A DNA stretch of 12,033 nt, taken from DASXTB01 sp036505615. GTDB taxonomy: Bacteria; Acidobacteriota; UBA6911; JACQSX01. The stretch is from the NCBI GenBank assembly GCA_036505615.1, contig DASXTB010000189.1, positions 1 to 12,033 of the forward strand. Direction: 5' to 3'. Under the pieces are notes generated by a model. The model saw only the letters and a program-made list of their open reading frames with translations, ran no database searches and was not told the DNA's origin. Below, one piece after another: positions 5,318 to 11,981 of the stretch. Position 1 is the first letter of the stretch. The number at the start of each line of letters is the position of its first letter. Position numbers and translations under genes: made by a program.

Positions 5318-6370
5318 TTAGTACGCTCCAGCGTTGACCTTCCCAGAGTAATAGCCGCGGCGCGCACGCACACGAAGTTCTGGTCTCACAGACAGTCGAA
5401 CCGTAATTCGCCGGAACACGCCGTCTGCTCCGCTGTCGGTCGAATAGTATCCCAGAAGATACTGGGCCTGAAGCTCGGCGGCAATCTGGCGGAACACTGC
5501 CTCCAAGTCGTCTGGCTTGGCTGGGACAAAAGCACCGCCCGTCTCGGCCGCTAGAGACGTCATGGCCTCCTGTCCCTTCATGCTGATCTTGTTAAGGCGG
5601 ATGGCTGGGCCGCTCGGATTAATGGAATAAAAGATACAATCATTCCGCTGCAGCTCACGCAGTGTGTCGGGCAGCCTGAAACGCTCGCTGTTATTGTCTT
5701 CGCCGTCAGAAATCACTACGAGCACACGCCGTGCACCCGGATTGGGAGTGGTGCCTAGATACCGAGCCGCCTCGACCACGGAATCGTAGAAAGCCGTCGC
5801 TTCCCGCGTTGCCGTGAGGGAAGAAAGGCCGGCAGACGCTTTCCCGGCGCTGGAAGTGCGCGCTCGGATCATCTTTGGCGTAGAGCCGATGGAAAAGACC
5901 GACACAGTGTCACTGGTTCTCAAAACAGTTTTTAGAAAAGCTGAAGCGGCCTGCTGCTCGAATTGAAATTGCTTACTGACGCTGGCCGACACGTCAAATA
6001 ACAACGCCAGGTCCAAGGGTGTTTTGCCTGGCTCGCCAAGGCTGATCACCTTCTGAGAGTTTCCTTCCTCCTCAATTCGGAAATCTTCCGCCTTCAGGTC
6101 CCGAACGGGACGGCCGGACGCGTCGGTCACGGAAACGGGCACCACAACCAAATTTGATCTCACTCTGATCACGTTGCTCGGGTTCTGAGCGGAAGTTTGG
6201 CTGACTGACAAGAGAACTGAGATTAACCCGACGAGAAGATGACAATATTTGGGTCTTGGCGGGGAGTATCCAGACAGTTGGGCGAGCACGGATTGGTTAA
6301 GTGGCAAATGACGCAGCCCCGCTAGCGTAAGCGGGGCTGTCGTCATGGAGCTGTGGCTGTCGAGCCTCAC
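5318..6370 (-). CDS. Exported VWFA-related domain protein
   Basis: 350 residues from the GTG at 6370. A hydrophobic export signal lies at about 43-61 (LLVGLISVLLSVSQTSA, then QNPSN). A beta-rich N-terminal domain (about 66-112: IRVRSNLVVVPVSVTDASGR, LKAEDFRIEE) precedes the von Willebrand A domain (about 117-300). The MIDAS metal site DVSAS is at 126-130, the ATREATAFYDSV segment at 187-198, and SDGEDN at 221-226. The final part (LLGYYSTDSGADGVFRRITV, RARRGYY) is typical of the acidobacterial VWFA-related family. The GTG overlaps the stop of the OmpA gene by GTGA, suggesting coupling. However, the signal then has an unusually long N-region, and a strong hairpin (6314-6339) falls inside it. 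A GTG at 6289 is an alternative start. No candidate has a good ribosome site. Confidence 0.85.
   Translation of the reverse strand: MRLDSHSSMTTAPLTLAGLRHLPLNQSVLAQLSGYSPPRPKYCHLLVGLISVLLSVSQTSAQNPSNVIRVRSNLVVVPVSVTDASGRPVRDLKAEDFRIEEEGNSQKVISLGEPGKTPLDLALLFDVSASVSKQFQFEQQAASAFLKTVLRTSDTVSVFSIGSTPKMIRARTSSAGKASAGLSSLTATREATAFYDSVVEAARYLGTTPNPGARRVLVVISDGEDNNSERFRLPDTLRELQRNDCIFYSINPSGPAIRLNKISMKGQEAMTSLAAETGGAFVPAKPDDLEAVFRQIAAELQAQYLLGYYSTDSGADGVFRRITVRLSVRPELRVRARRGYYSGKVNAGAY
6314..6339. repeat. REP-like hairpin at the 5' end of the VWFA gene
   Basis: Perfect 10-bp stem CAGCCCCGCT / AGCGGGGCTG around AGCGTA. It lies in the first 20 codons of the frame as called from 6370, or in the leader if the start is at 6289. 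Its make-up is like the intergenic palindromes of this window. Confidence 0.65.
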
Positions 6371-7428
6371 TCCGGCGGGACATTGTCCATCGCCGGCCGA
6401 TTGGTGTCAGCAGACATGGTCAGGCCACGGTTGACCAGGATCTTCACCTCGACGCGCCGGTTCTGTTTTCGGCCTTCGCGTGTGTGGTTGTCCGCGATTG
6501 GCTGCAACTCTCCGTATCCAAACGGCGTGATGATTCTCCTCAGGGGAATGTTGTGGTTCTCGACCAGGTATCGGATTACCGCGTCGGCACGGTGCTCGCT
6601 GAGACGCTTATTGAAACTTTCACTACCGTCCGACGAAGCAAAGCCAGTCACCTCGACGACAAAACCCTTCTCCATCTTGGCCTTATTGGCGAGCTCGTCG
6701 AGCTTCGCCTTTGCGTCGGAAGAAAGCATGGCGCTTCCGACTCTAAAATTGACGATCACGTTCTCTTTCGCTTCATACTCATCCAATCCGGTAACCAGAG
6801 AGGAAATCCGGGTATTTGTCTCCCTGACGCCTGACAGAGCTTGATTGGCGCCCGTCAGAGCCTGATCGGCGGTCTCTTGCGCTGCTTTCGCTCCGCCTTT
6901 GGCGGCATTTGAGATAGCGCTCAGCTCTTCAAGTTGGCCTGACAATCGTTGCGCGTTTTGCTCGCTCTGATTGAGGCGAGTTTCGGCTTCTCCCACACGC
7001 TGTTCTACCGGTGTAACGCGGGATTCAACGGTTTGAGCTACGCGATAATCCTTCTCGGAGAATTTAATTTTCTCCGCCGTCAACGCGCCGGTGCTGTCAC
7101 CGCGGCCTTCAACCTCAACATTGAGGCCTCGCAGAAGTTGGGTAGTTGCGTAGTTCTTTGGGCGGCTGAAAAAACCCGTCTTTTGTTCTACTTTCGTCGT
7201 GTTGGTCAGGCTGACGGTCCAGTCTGTCAATCTCTCGTCGCGCACGATCACCTTGTCAGCGTCACGTTTGACAATGACGCCTTTGATCTTCATCTTTTCT
7301 CCTGAAATGGCCTGAGCGGTTCGGCTGGGTGCGCTGGACGATGATGGTTCCTGGCCGAACGTGGGACTTATCAGCATCAAACCGACAAATACGGGCATAA
7401 TCACGGTTGTCAGCGGACTTCTCCTCAT
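6367..7428 (-). CDS. OmpA-family envelope protein with coiled-coil linker
   Basis: 353 residues. The start is the ATG at 7428, six bases after AAGGAGG, and opens a signal peptide (MRRSPLTTVIMPVFVGLMLI, cleavage near 25-26). A small beta domain follows at about 44-123 (MKIKGVIVKRDADKVIVRDE; LLRGLNVEVEGRG), resembling DUF5666-like OB folds. A long Gln/Ala-rich coiled coil spans about 130-212. The OmpA-like peptidoglycan-binding domain is at about 222-335, with VNFRVGSAMLSSDAKAKLDE, NKRLSEHRADAVIRYL (273-288), FGYGE (303-307) and KQNRRVEVKI (321-330). The role is probably anchoring the outer envelope to peptidoglycan. The extension to 7587 has no signal or ribosome site and is rejected. It is the first gene of a minus-strand group with the VWFA gene. 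Confidence 0.9.
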   Translation of the reverse strand: MRRSPLTTVIMPVFVGLMLISPTFGQEPSSSSAPSRTAQAISGEKMKIKGVIVKRDADKVIVRDERLTDWTVSLTNTTKVEQKTGFFSRPKNYATTQLLRGLNVEVEGRGDSTGALTAEKIKFSEKDYRVAQTVESRVTPVEQRVGEAETRLNQSEQNAQRLSGQLEELSAISNAAKGGAKAAQETADQALTGANQALSGVRETNTRISSLVTGLDEYEAKENVIVNFRVGSAMLSSDAKAKLDELANKAKMEKGFVVEVTGFASSDGSESFNKRLSEHRADAVIRYLVENHNIPLRRIITPFGYGELQPIADNHTREGRKQNRRVEVKILVNRGLTMSADTNRPAMDNVPPE

Positions 7429-7433
7429 AGCAA

Positions 7434-7440
7434 CCTCCTT
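7434..7440 (-). promoter_or_regulatory. Ribosome site that fixes the OmpA gene start
   Basis: AAGGAGG on the minus strand, five bases before the ATG at 7428. It decides this start over the upstream in-frame start at 7587. The divergent gap 7429-7846 has no gene. AT-rich stretches near 7740-7785 may hold the promoter of the plus-strand lipoprotein, but no clear -35/-10 pair is visible. Confidence 0.8.
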
Positions 7441-7846
7441 GTTTGGAAATTGGAAATATTTGGGGCGAAACTCTCCCCGGGTGGGAATTGCGGTGAACTT
7501 CCTCAGTGGCGGCGGCAAAACCATCTGACTGCTTGGCCGGCCCCAGCCTCGAATCCCTAACCGAAAAAAGTTTAACATGGCTCTCAAGAACCTCTAACTC
7601 TTTGAACCGGAAACCCGAATGTTGATTCCAGTGAGACTGGGCCGACGATTGCCGTCCGATAAATTAGCACCACCCCAGTCCCCCTGAGGGTCCTGATGCA
7701 ATCTTGGACTCGAAAGTTGAAGATTTGTTCCAGTGGTTGCCAACGAGAATTTAAATATCAGCTACTGAAGAAAAATTTTATCGCGGCAGAGGGATCCGCG
7801 ATTGCCGGCCTGTGATACGATGCCTGCAATCTGGCAAAGGGGGCTT

Positions 7847-9337
7847 ATGAATCCCACGCAAAGATTGAAGTTACTCCATTGGACTCTGTTGGTGGCTTCG
7901 CTCCTGATGTTGGTTTCCTGCGCAGGGAACCGGCCAACGGAAACTAAGGGGAAAATCGAGGTGACCGAAAAACCCGCCGGATCTCCCAGTCATGAACAAA
8001 AGATGTCCAAGGCATTTCGCAGGGAGGAAAACGGGTGGGTGTATGTTCATTTGGAAGGAGCACCCGAGATCATCGGGTACCAACATGGCTACCTGCTGGC
8101 GGGCGAGATTCGTGACCTACGCGATACACTGGCCGCGCTGGCAGAGCACGACACGAAGAAAAACTGGGAATTCTATCGCAGTGCGGGGATCCAGCTGTTC
8201 TGGGAAAAAATTCCTGAGGAATACCGTAAGGAGCTGGATGGCATTGTTGCGGGCGTAGCTGCGAAAATGGGATCTTCGAAGATCGACCGCGCGGACATAG
8301 TCGCCATCAATGCCTGGGAGGAGTTGCCTTTCTACTACGTCCCCTGGCTGGAAAGCAAAAGCCATCCGGAAGCTGGTCAAAATAAAGCTCCCGGCAATTG
8401 CAGTGCTTTCGTGGCGACCGGTTCATGGACGCGCGACGGCAGAATCGTGATGGCTCATAACAACTGGACCAGTTACGTCACCGGAGAGCGTTGGAATGTC
8501 ATCGTTGATCTGGTTCCTGAAAGGGGACACCGGATCCTGATGGATGCATTGCCGGGATTTATTCACAGCGGGGATGACTTCTTTGTATCCGACAGCGGAT
8601 TGATGGTGACAGAAACGACTATCACGCAGTTTCACGGCTTTGACCCGGAGGGCGTCGCAGAATTTGTGCGAGTTCGGAAAGCGACTCAATACTCGAATTC
8701 CATCGACGAATGGGTGGCCGCGATGCGCGAAGGAAACAACGGCGGATACGCCAATGACTGGTTGCTTGGTGACTACAAAACCGGAGAGATTGCGCAATTG
8801 GAATTGGGGCTGAAGAATACTCCGTTGTGGCGATCCAAGGACGGATATTTTGTCGGTTCCAACTTCCCCAGTGATCCGGAGGTGACCAAACAAGAAACCA
8901 CCTTCGACGTGAACGCCAAAAATACATCTCCCAATGCGCGCCGGGCGCGCTGGGAGGAGCTGATGCGGCAATATAAGGGCAAGATCGATGTTGAGACGGC
9001 CAGGAAAGTGGAGGCCGACCATTACGATTCTTTCCGGAAGAAAGAGGAAGCGAGCGCTAACTCTCTTTGCGGGCATGTGGACAAGGATCCACGCGGAACA
9101 CCGGAGTGGGACTGGGGCAAGTTTTATCCTGGCGGCACAGTGCAGGCAAAAGCGACCGATGGCAATCTGGCCCGGGAACTGAAATTTTGGGCATCGATGG
9201 GTCATCCCTGCGGGCAGAATTTTGTGGCAAAGGACTTCCTAACGGAGCATCCCGAGTATCGATGGCAGGAAAAGTACCTGCGCGACATGCCGGGACTACC
9301 CTGGACGCTGTTTGCAAAAGCCGAGCCTCGGCCCTAA
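7847..9337 (+). CDS. Lipoprotein of the phospholipase B-like / C45 Ntn-hydrolase type
   Basis: 496 residues from the ATG at 7847, chosen for the AAAGGGGG just upstream and the lipoprotein signal it opens (hydrophobic 8-24, lipobox LVS-C25). In-frame starts at 7802 and 7820 lack these. Family marks are GYQHGYLLAGE (78-87), GNCSAF (183-188), AHNNW (203-207), SGLMVTETTI (250-259) and NDWLLGDYKTGEIAQLEL (303-320). In phospholipase B-like proteins and C45 acyltransferases, a Cys at the NCSA position is freed by self-cleavage and becomes the N-terminal nucleophile; here that is Cys185. It probably cleaves an amide or acyl ester bond in the envelope; the substrate cannot be told from sequence. It is monocistronic. 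A weak GGGAA/TTCCC hairpin follows without a T-run. Confidence 0.8.
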   Translation: MNPTQRLKLLHWTLLVASLLMLVSCAGNRPTETKGKIEVTEKPAGSPSHEQKMSKAFRREENGWVYVHLEGAPEIIGYQHGYLLAGEIRDLRDTLAALAEHDTKKNWEFYRSAGIQLFWEKIPEEYRKELDGIVAGVAAKMGSSKIDRADIVAINAWEELPFYYVPWLESKSHPEAGQNKAPGNCSAFVATGSWTRDGRIVMAHNNWTSYVTGERWNVIVDLVPERGHRILMDALPGFIHSGDDFFVSDSGLMVTETTITQFHGFDPEGVAEFVRVRKATQYSNSIDEWVAAMREGNNGGYANDWLLGDYKTGEIAQLELGLKNTPLWRSKDGYFVGSNFPSDPEVTKQETTFDVNAKNTSPNARRARWEELMRQYKGKIDVETARKVEADHYDSFRKKEEASANSLCGHVDKDPRGTPEWDWGKFYPGGTVQAKATDGNLARELKFWASMGHPCGQNFVAKDFLTEHPEYRWQEKYLRDMPGLPWTLFAKAEPRP

Positions 9338-9392
9338 GGACTTGTGGGAAAATTCCCAGCCGCGCGCGTGAGCGAGCGGACCAGCGATCGCC

Positions 9393-9440
9393 GTGAGCAA
9401 TTGGGCGCGCGTCATCAAGACGATCTACGAAGTCGATTCG
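9393..9440 (+). pseudogene. Possible scrap of a transposase C-terminus
   Basis: The frame reads SNWARVIKTIYEVD and then loses sense. WARxIxxxYEVDPLxCPxC is a motif near the end of IS91-type (Y2) transposases. The Cys-Pro that should follow is visible only after a frame change. The match is about 14 residues, so this is tentative. The rest of 9338-9649 shows nothing I can support. Confidence 0.3.
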
Positions 9441-9649
9441 GCGGAGCCTGCCCTTAGCATACGATCATTGGACGCTCAGGGCGGCTCTCTCCGGTTCCTT
9501 CCTGCACTCCATGCAGCAACTGGCCTCTCCTACCGTTGCCGTCCTGATCCCAACGTTTTCAACTCAAGACTCCTGTTTTAGACTTCTTTGAAATCGCTTG
9601 AAATCCTACTCGGTCCCGCTCTATCCTCCATCAGTCGCTAAAGGAAATC

Positions 9650-9835
9650 CTATTGATTAAACATCGCGTTGATCTCGGCAAAGGGAACAGCCTCGCGCGG
9701 GAAAGGTGAACCGCCCCTCTCGCGCATCGCCTGCGCCGAGCGGGCGACCGAGCCTTCGGTGTCCGGCTTCCCGAGCAAAAACGCGAATCCCGCGCTCTTC
9801 GTGGCAAGCGCCTCGAATCCGATGCGCGCGAGCAA
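9650..9835 (-). pseudogene. Isocitrate lyase/PEP mutase family remnant with internal deletion
   Basis: The minus-strand frame reads ARIGFEALATKSAGFAFLLG, KPDTEG, then SVARSAQAMRERGGSPFPRE, AVPFAEINAMFNQ and a stop. The first half matches the early ALGFEALATTSAGxAFxLGxPD strand-loop of 2-methylisocitrate lyase/PEP mutase-type proteins. The second half matches their C-terminus (AREMRERG...F...AVPFAEINALF). In intact members these lie roughly 190 residues apart, so the middle, with the catalytic and metal-binding residues, is missing in frame. The N-terminal about 25-30 residues are also absent, cut off by a TAG at 9838-9836. It is a dead fragment with no ribosome site. GC-rich coding bias stands out from the flanking DNA. 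Confidence 0.65.
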
Positions 9836-9912
9836 CTACACAGAGCCTGGAACCAACCTTCTCTCTTAGAAGGGGAAATCGGCATAAGTGGCTTTCCCAA
9901 AAGGGGGTGGAG

Positions 9913-11310
9913 ATGGGGATCCATAACAATATTCTAGTGCTCGATCTGAATCCGACCCCCTGCCCGGCAGATACATGTGGAGAGCTAGCTCAGTTGGTTC
10001 AGGGTGTTCTACCTCTCGGGCAGATAAATCTCCAAACTAGCAACATATTTCCACCCAGACCGATATCCCCGGTACCAGATCTTATTCTTCTTCGACCTTC
10101 GCTAAAGGAGTCCATCGAAGAGCTTACCCGGTCGGTTCGAAGAAAGTGGAACCAGTCCTCTATCCTCGCGCTCTTCTGCGTGGGCTGGGACAACCCAAAG
10201 CAGGTTTGTCAATCCCTGCTCGACAACATGGATGACTTTCTCTCTTGTCCGTTCAAGGAGATGGATCTGTTTCTTCGTATTCAGCGCCTTCTTCATTGGA
10301 AGGCCGCGACATTTACTCCCTCTCGCGCCAAGGCGATCAAAGAGAAGTTGCGGCTGGAGTCACTAGTGGGTGAGAGCGAGACGTTCCTGCAGGTGATCGA
10401 GAAAATCCCGCTTCTGGCTCACTCTAACGGGACAGTCCTAATTTCGGGAGAGACGGGAACCGGAAAAGAGCTTTTTGCTCGGGCAATTCATTACTCTGGT
10501 CCCCGGCTAGGCAAGCCGTTTATTCCGGTCAACTGTGGCGCATTGCCGGATCATCTGTTTGAAAATGAGCTATTCGGACATGCCAAAGGAGCCTTTACAG
10601 ATGCCTCCTGCGCAGAAAAAGGGCTCATCGCCGAAGCCAAGGGAGGGACTCTCGTTCTTGATGAGGTTGATACTTTAAGTCCTTCCGCTCAAGTTAAGCT
10701 CCTTCGTTTCCTGCAAAATGGGGAGTATCGCCCACTGGGTTCCTCCCGGATCTTGTCCGCTGATGTCCGCATCATCGCCTCTACCAATGCCGACCTCAAG
10801 CGGCAGCTTGAACTCAAACTCTTCCGGCAGGATCTTTATTATCGGCTCAATGTGCTCTCCATATCCATTCCACCGCTTCGTGAGCGTATCGAGGATATCC
10901 CACATCTCGTTTCGCACTTTCTCACACGTTATGCGATCCAATGTGACCGAGAACCTCCCCACCTCTCTCCTGGAGCACTTCAAAAATTGATGGTCCATTC
11001 CTGGCCGGGGAACGTCCGGGAATTGGAATGTGTGATCCAAGGGGCTATGCTTCTTAGCTCTTCACCAGTGCTGCGGCCGGAGGAGATCGATCTTCCTCTA
11101 CCGTACACCAGTGGGGACTCCGAGCGGAGCTCCCTTCGAGAGGCGAAGATCCGGGCGATCGAGGGATTTGAAAGAGGCTATTTGGCGAGTCTTCTGGCAG
11201 AGCATCGGGGCAACGTTACGCAAGCGGCTAAGACCGCCGGTAAACAGCGCCGCACTTTTCAACGACTCCTTCGAAAATATAGCCTGGACCGGCACTCCTT
11301 TCGGATCTGA
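9913..11310 (+). CDS. Sigma-54 enhancer-binding regulator with degenerate receiver domain
   Basis: 465 residues from the ATG at 9913 (AAAGGGGG upstream; the in-frame extension to 9706 overlaps gene debris). The N-terminal domain (about 5-127) has a receiver-like pattern: ILVLD, PDLILLR, DDFLSCPFKE. The phosphoacceptor Asp position is Arg61 and the conserved Lys position is Cys112, so phosphorylation is unlikely. The AAA+ domain (about 148-385) has Walker A GETGTGKE (179-186), GAFTDA (226-231) in place of GAFTGA, Walker B TLVLDE (246-251), arginine-finger region LFRQDLYYRL (303-312) and WPGNVRE (364-370). A Fis-type helix-turn-helix closes it (about 433-456: GNVTQAAKTAGKQRRTFQRL). It should remodel sigma-54 polymerase by ATP hydrolysis. 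Three palindromes and a -24/-12 promoter just downstream are its likely targets. Confidence 0.92.
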   Translation: MGIHNNILVLDLNPTPCPADTCGELAQLVQGVLPLGQINLQTSNIFPPRPISPVPDLILLRPSLKESIEELTRSVRRKWNQSSILALFCVGWDNPKQVCQSLLDNMDDFLSCPFKEMDLFLRIQRLLHWKAATFTPSRAKAIKEKLRLESLVGESETFLQVIEKIPLLAHSNGTVLISGETGTGKELFARAIHYSGPRLGKPFIPVNCGALPDHLFENELFGHAKGAFTDASCAEKGLIAEAKGGTLVLDEVDTLSPSAQVKLLRFLQNGEYRPLGSSRILSADVRIIASTNADLKRQLELKLFRQDLYYRLNVLSISIPPLRERIEDIPHLVSHFLTRYAIQCDREPPHLSPGALQKLMVHSWPGNVRELECVIQGAMLLSSSPVLRPEEIDLPLPYTSGDSERSSLREAKIRAIEGFERGYLASLLAEHRGNVTQAAKTAGKQRRTFQRLLRKYSLDRHSFRI

Positions 11311-11360
11311 TATCATTCAACCCTCTTCCCCCTTCTAAGGCGATCCTCCTAAGCTTGAGC

Positions 11361-11378
11361 TGCGGCAGAGGAGCCGCA
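11361..11378. promoter_or_regulatory. Putative enhancer site 1 (TGCGGC-N6-GCCGCA)
   Basis: Perfect 6-bp inverted repeat with a 6-nt centre (AGAGGA). It lies 51 bases after the regulator gene, centred about 188 bp upstream of the predicted start of transcription. It shares its architecture with the sites at 11384 and 11454. Confidence 0.7.
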
Positions 11379-11383
11379 CCTTG

Positions 11384-11401
11384 TGCGGTCTGTCCGCCGC
11401 A
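11384..11401. promoter_or_regulatory. Putative enhancer site 2 (TGCGGT-N6-GCCGCA)
   Basis: Same 18-bp design as site 1 with one mismatch in the left arm and centre CTGTCC. Its centre is 23 bp from that of site 1, close to two helical turns, so both could be bound on the same DNA face. Confidence 0.7.
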
Positions 11402-11453
11402 TCTTGTACTTCCCTATCTATGTGATTCTTCTTAAAGAGCCCGCCTAACGCGA

Positions 11454-11471
11454 TGCGGCAAGTATGCCGCA
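11454..11471. promoter_or_regulatory. Putative enhancer site 3 (TGCGGC-N6-GCCGCA)
   Basis: Perfect inverted repeat with centre AAGTAT, extendable to a 7-bp stem. It is centred about 95 bp upstream of the predicted transcription start, a usual place for an enhancer-binding protein site. Confidence 0.7.
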
Positions 11472-11531
11472 CCCGCAAAAACCGTGAGGTAAGATCCCTC
11501 GATAACTTAAGCGTTTGCCACGGGTATCTTT

Positions 11532-11547
11532 TGGCATCCCATTTGCA
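11532..11547 (+). promoter_or_regulatory. Sigma-54 (-24/-12) promoter
   Basis: TGGCAT-CCCAT-TTGCA matches the consensus TGGCAC-N5-TTGCW at all but one position. The invariant GG (11533-11534) and GC (11545-11546) are separated by exactly 10 bases. Transcription should start near 11557-11559, giving a leader of about 37 bases before the gene at 11595. It lies downstream of a sigma-54 activator gene and three repeated palindromes. Confidence 0.85.
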
Positions 11548-11594
11548 AGGCATAACCTGACGATTAGAGCGCCATGATCTGACGAGGATAATCC

Positions 11595-11891
11595 TTGAAA
11601 AAAAGGGACTCCCGCTACGGTCAACTCGAACTAGTCCGTGAGATTCTCGGATACTTGATCAAGCATCCCGATGCCAAAGACATGCCCGAGGGAATTCTCA
11701 AGTGGTGGCTACCTGAAGGCCAAGCTGAATGGGGGAAAGAGGACGTTCAGAAAGCGCTTGATTCTTTGACTTCAAAAGGGTGGCTTACCGAGCGGAAAGC
11801 AACGCCGTCCAAAAAATTTTATGGGATCAATAAAGATCAATTGGACGAAATCAGGGAGTTTCTAGGACGGAATCATTCCCCACGAGAGTAG
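11595..11891 (+). CDS. Small winged-helix-like protein in a sigma-54-driven operon
   Basis: 98 residues from a TTG start at 11595 with GAGGAT upstream (11584-11589). The pattern suggests a compact winged helix: helix LELVREILGYLIKHP (11-25), then PEGILKWWLP (31-40), a recognition-like helix KEDVQKALDSLTSKGW (48-63), a beta wing LTERKATPSKKFYGINK (64-80) and a final helix DQLDEIREFLG (81-91). No signal peptide or membrane helix is present. I recognise no named family. A DNA-binding or adaptor role is inferred only from the fold pattern. It is the first gene after the -24/-12 promoter and 90 bases before the next gene start, so it is probably the first gene of an operon running out of the window. 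Confidence 0.75.
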   Translation: MKKRDSRYGQLELVREILGYLIKHPDAKDMPEGILKWWLPEGQAEWGKEDVQKALDSLTSKGWLTERKATPSKKFYGINKDQLDEIREFLGRNHSPRE

Positions 11892-11981
11892 ACAAAACGA
11901 ACGGCATCAGAGACAAAAGATCATCAGTTAGCAATGGTAGGAAGCAAGAACTGACGTTCGGAAAAGGATTGGAAGCGAACG

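Noticed and set aside
6949..7305. 118-residue plus-strand open frame
   Set aside because: It is the antisense shadow of the OmpA-family gene's coiled-coil and N-terminal domain.
8423..9205. 260-residue minus-strand open frame
   Set aside because: It is antisense to the lipoprotein gene; no ribosome site and no recognisable motif.
9346..9361. Terminator after the lipoprotein gene (GGGAA/TTCCC)
   Set aside because: The stem is only five base pairs and no T-run follows.
9979..10045. tRNA-like stretch (GAGCTAGCTCAGTTGGTT...)
   Set aside because: It resembles a tRNA D-arm but no T-loop (GGTTCGAATCC) or acceptor pairing follows, and it lies inside the coding frame of the sigma-54 regulator.
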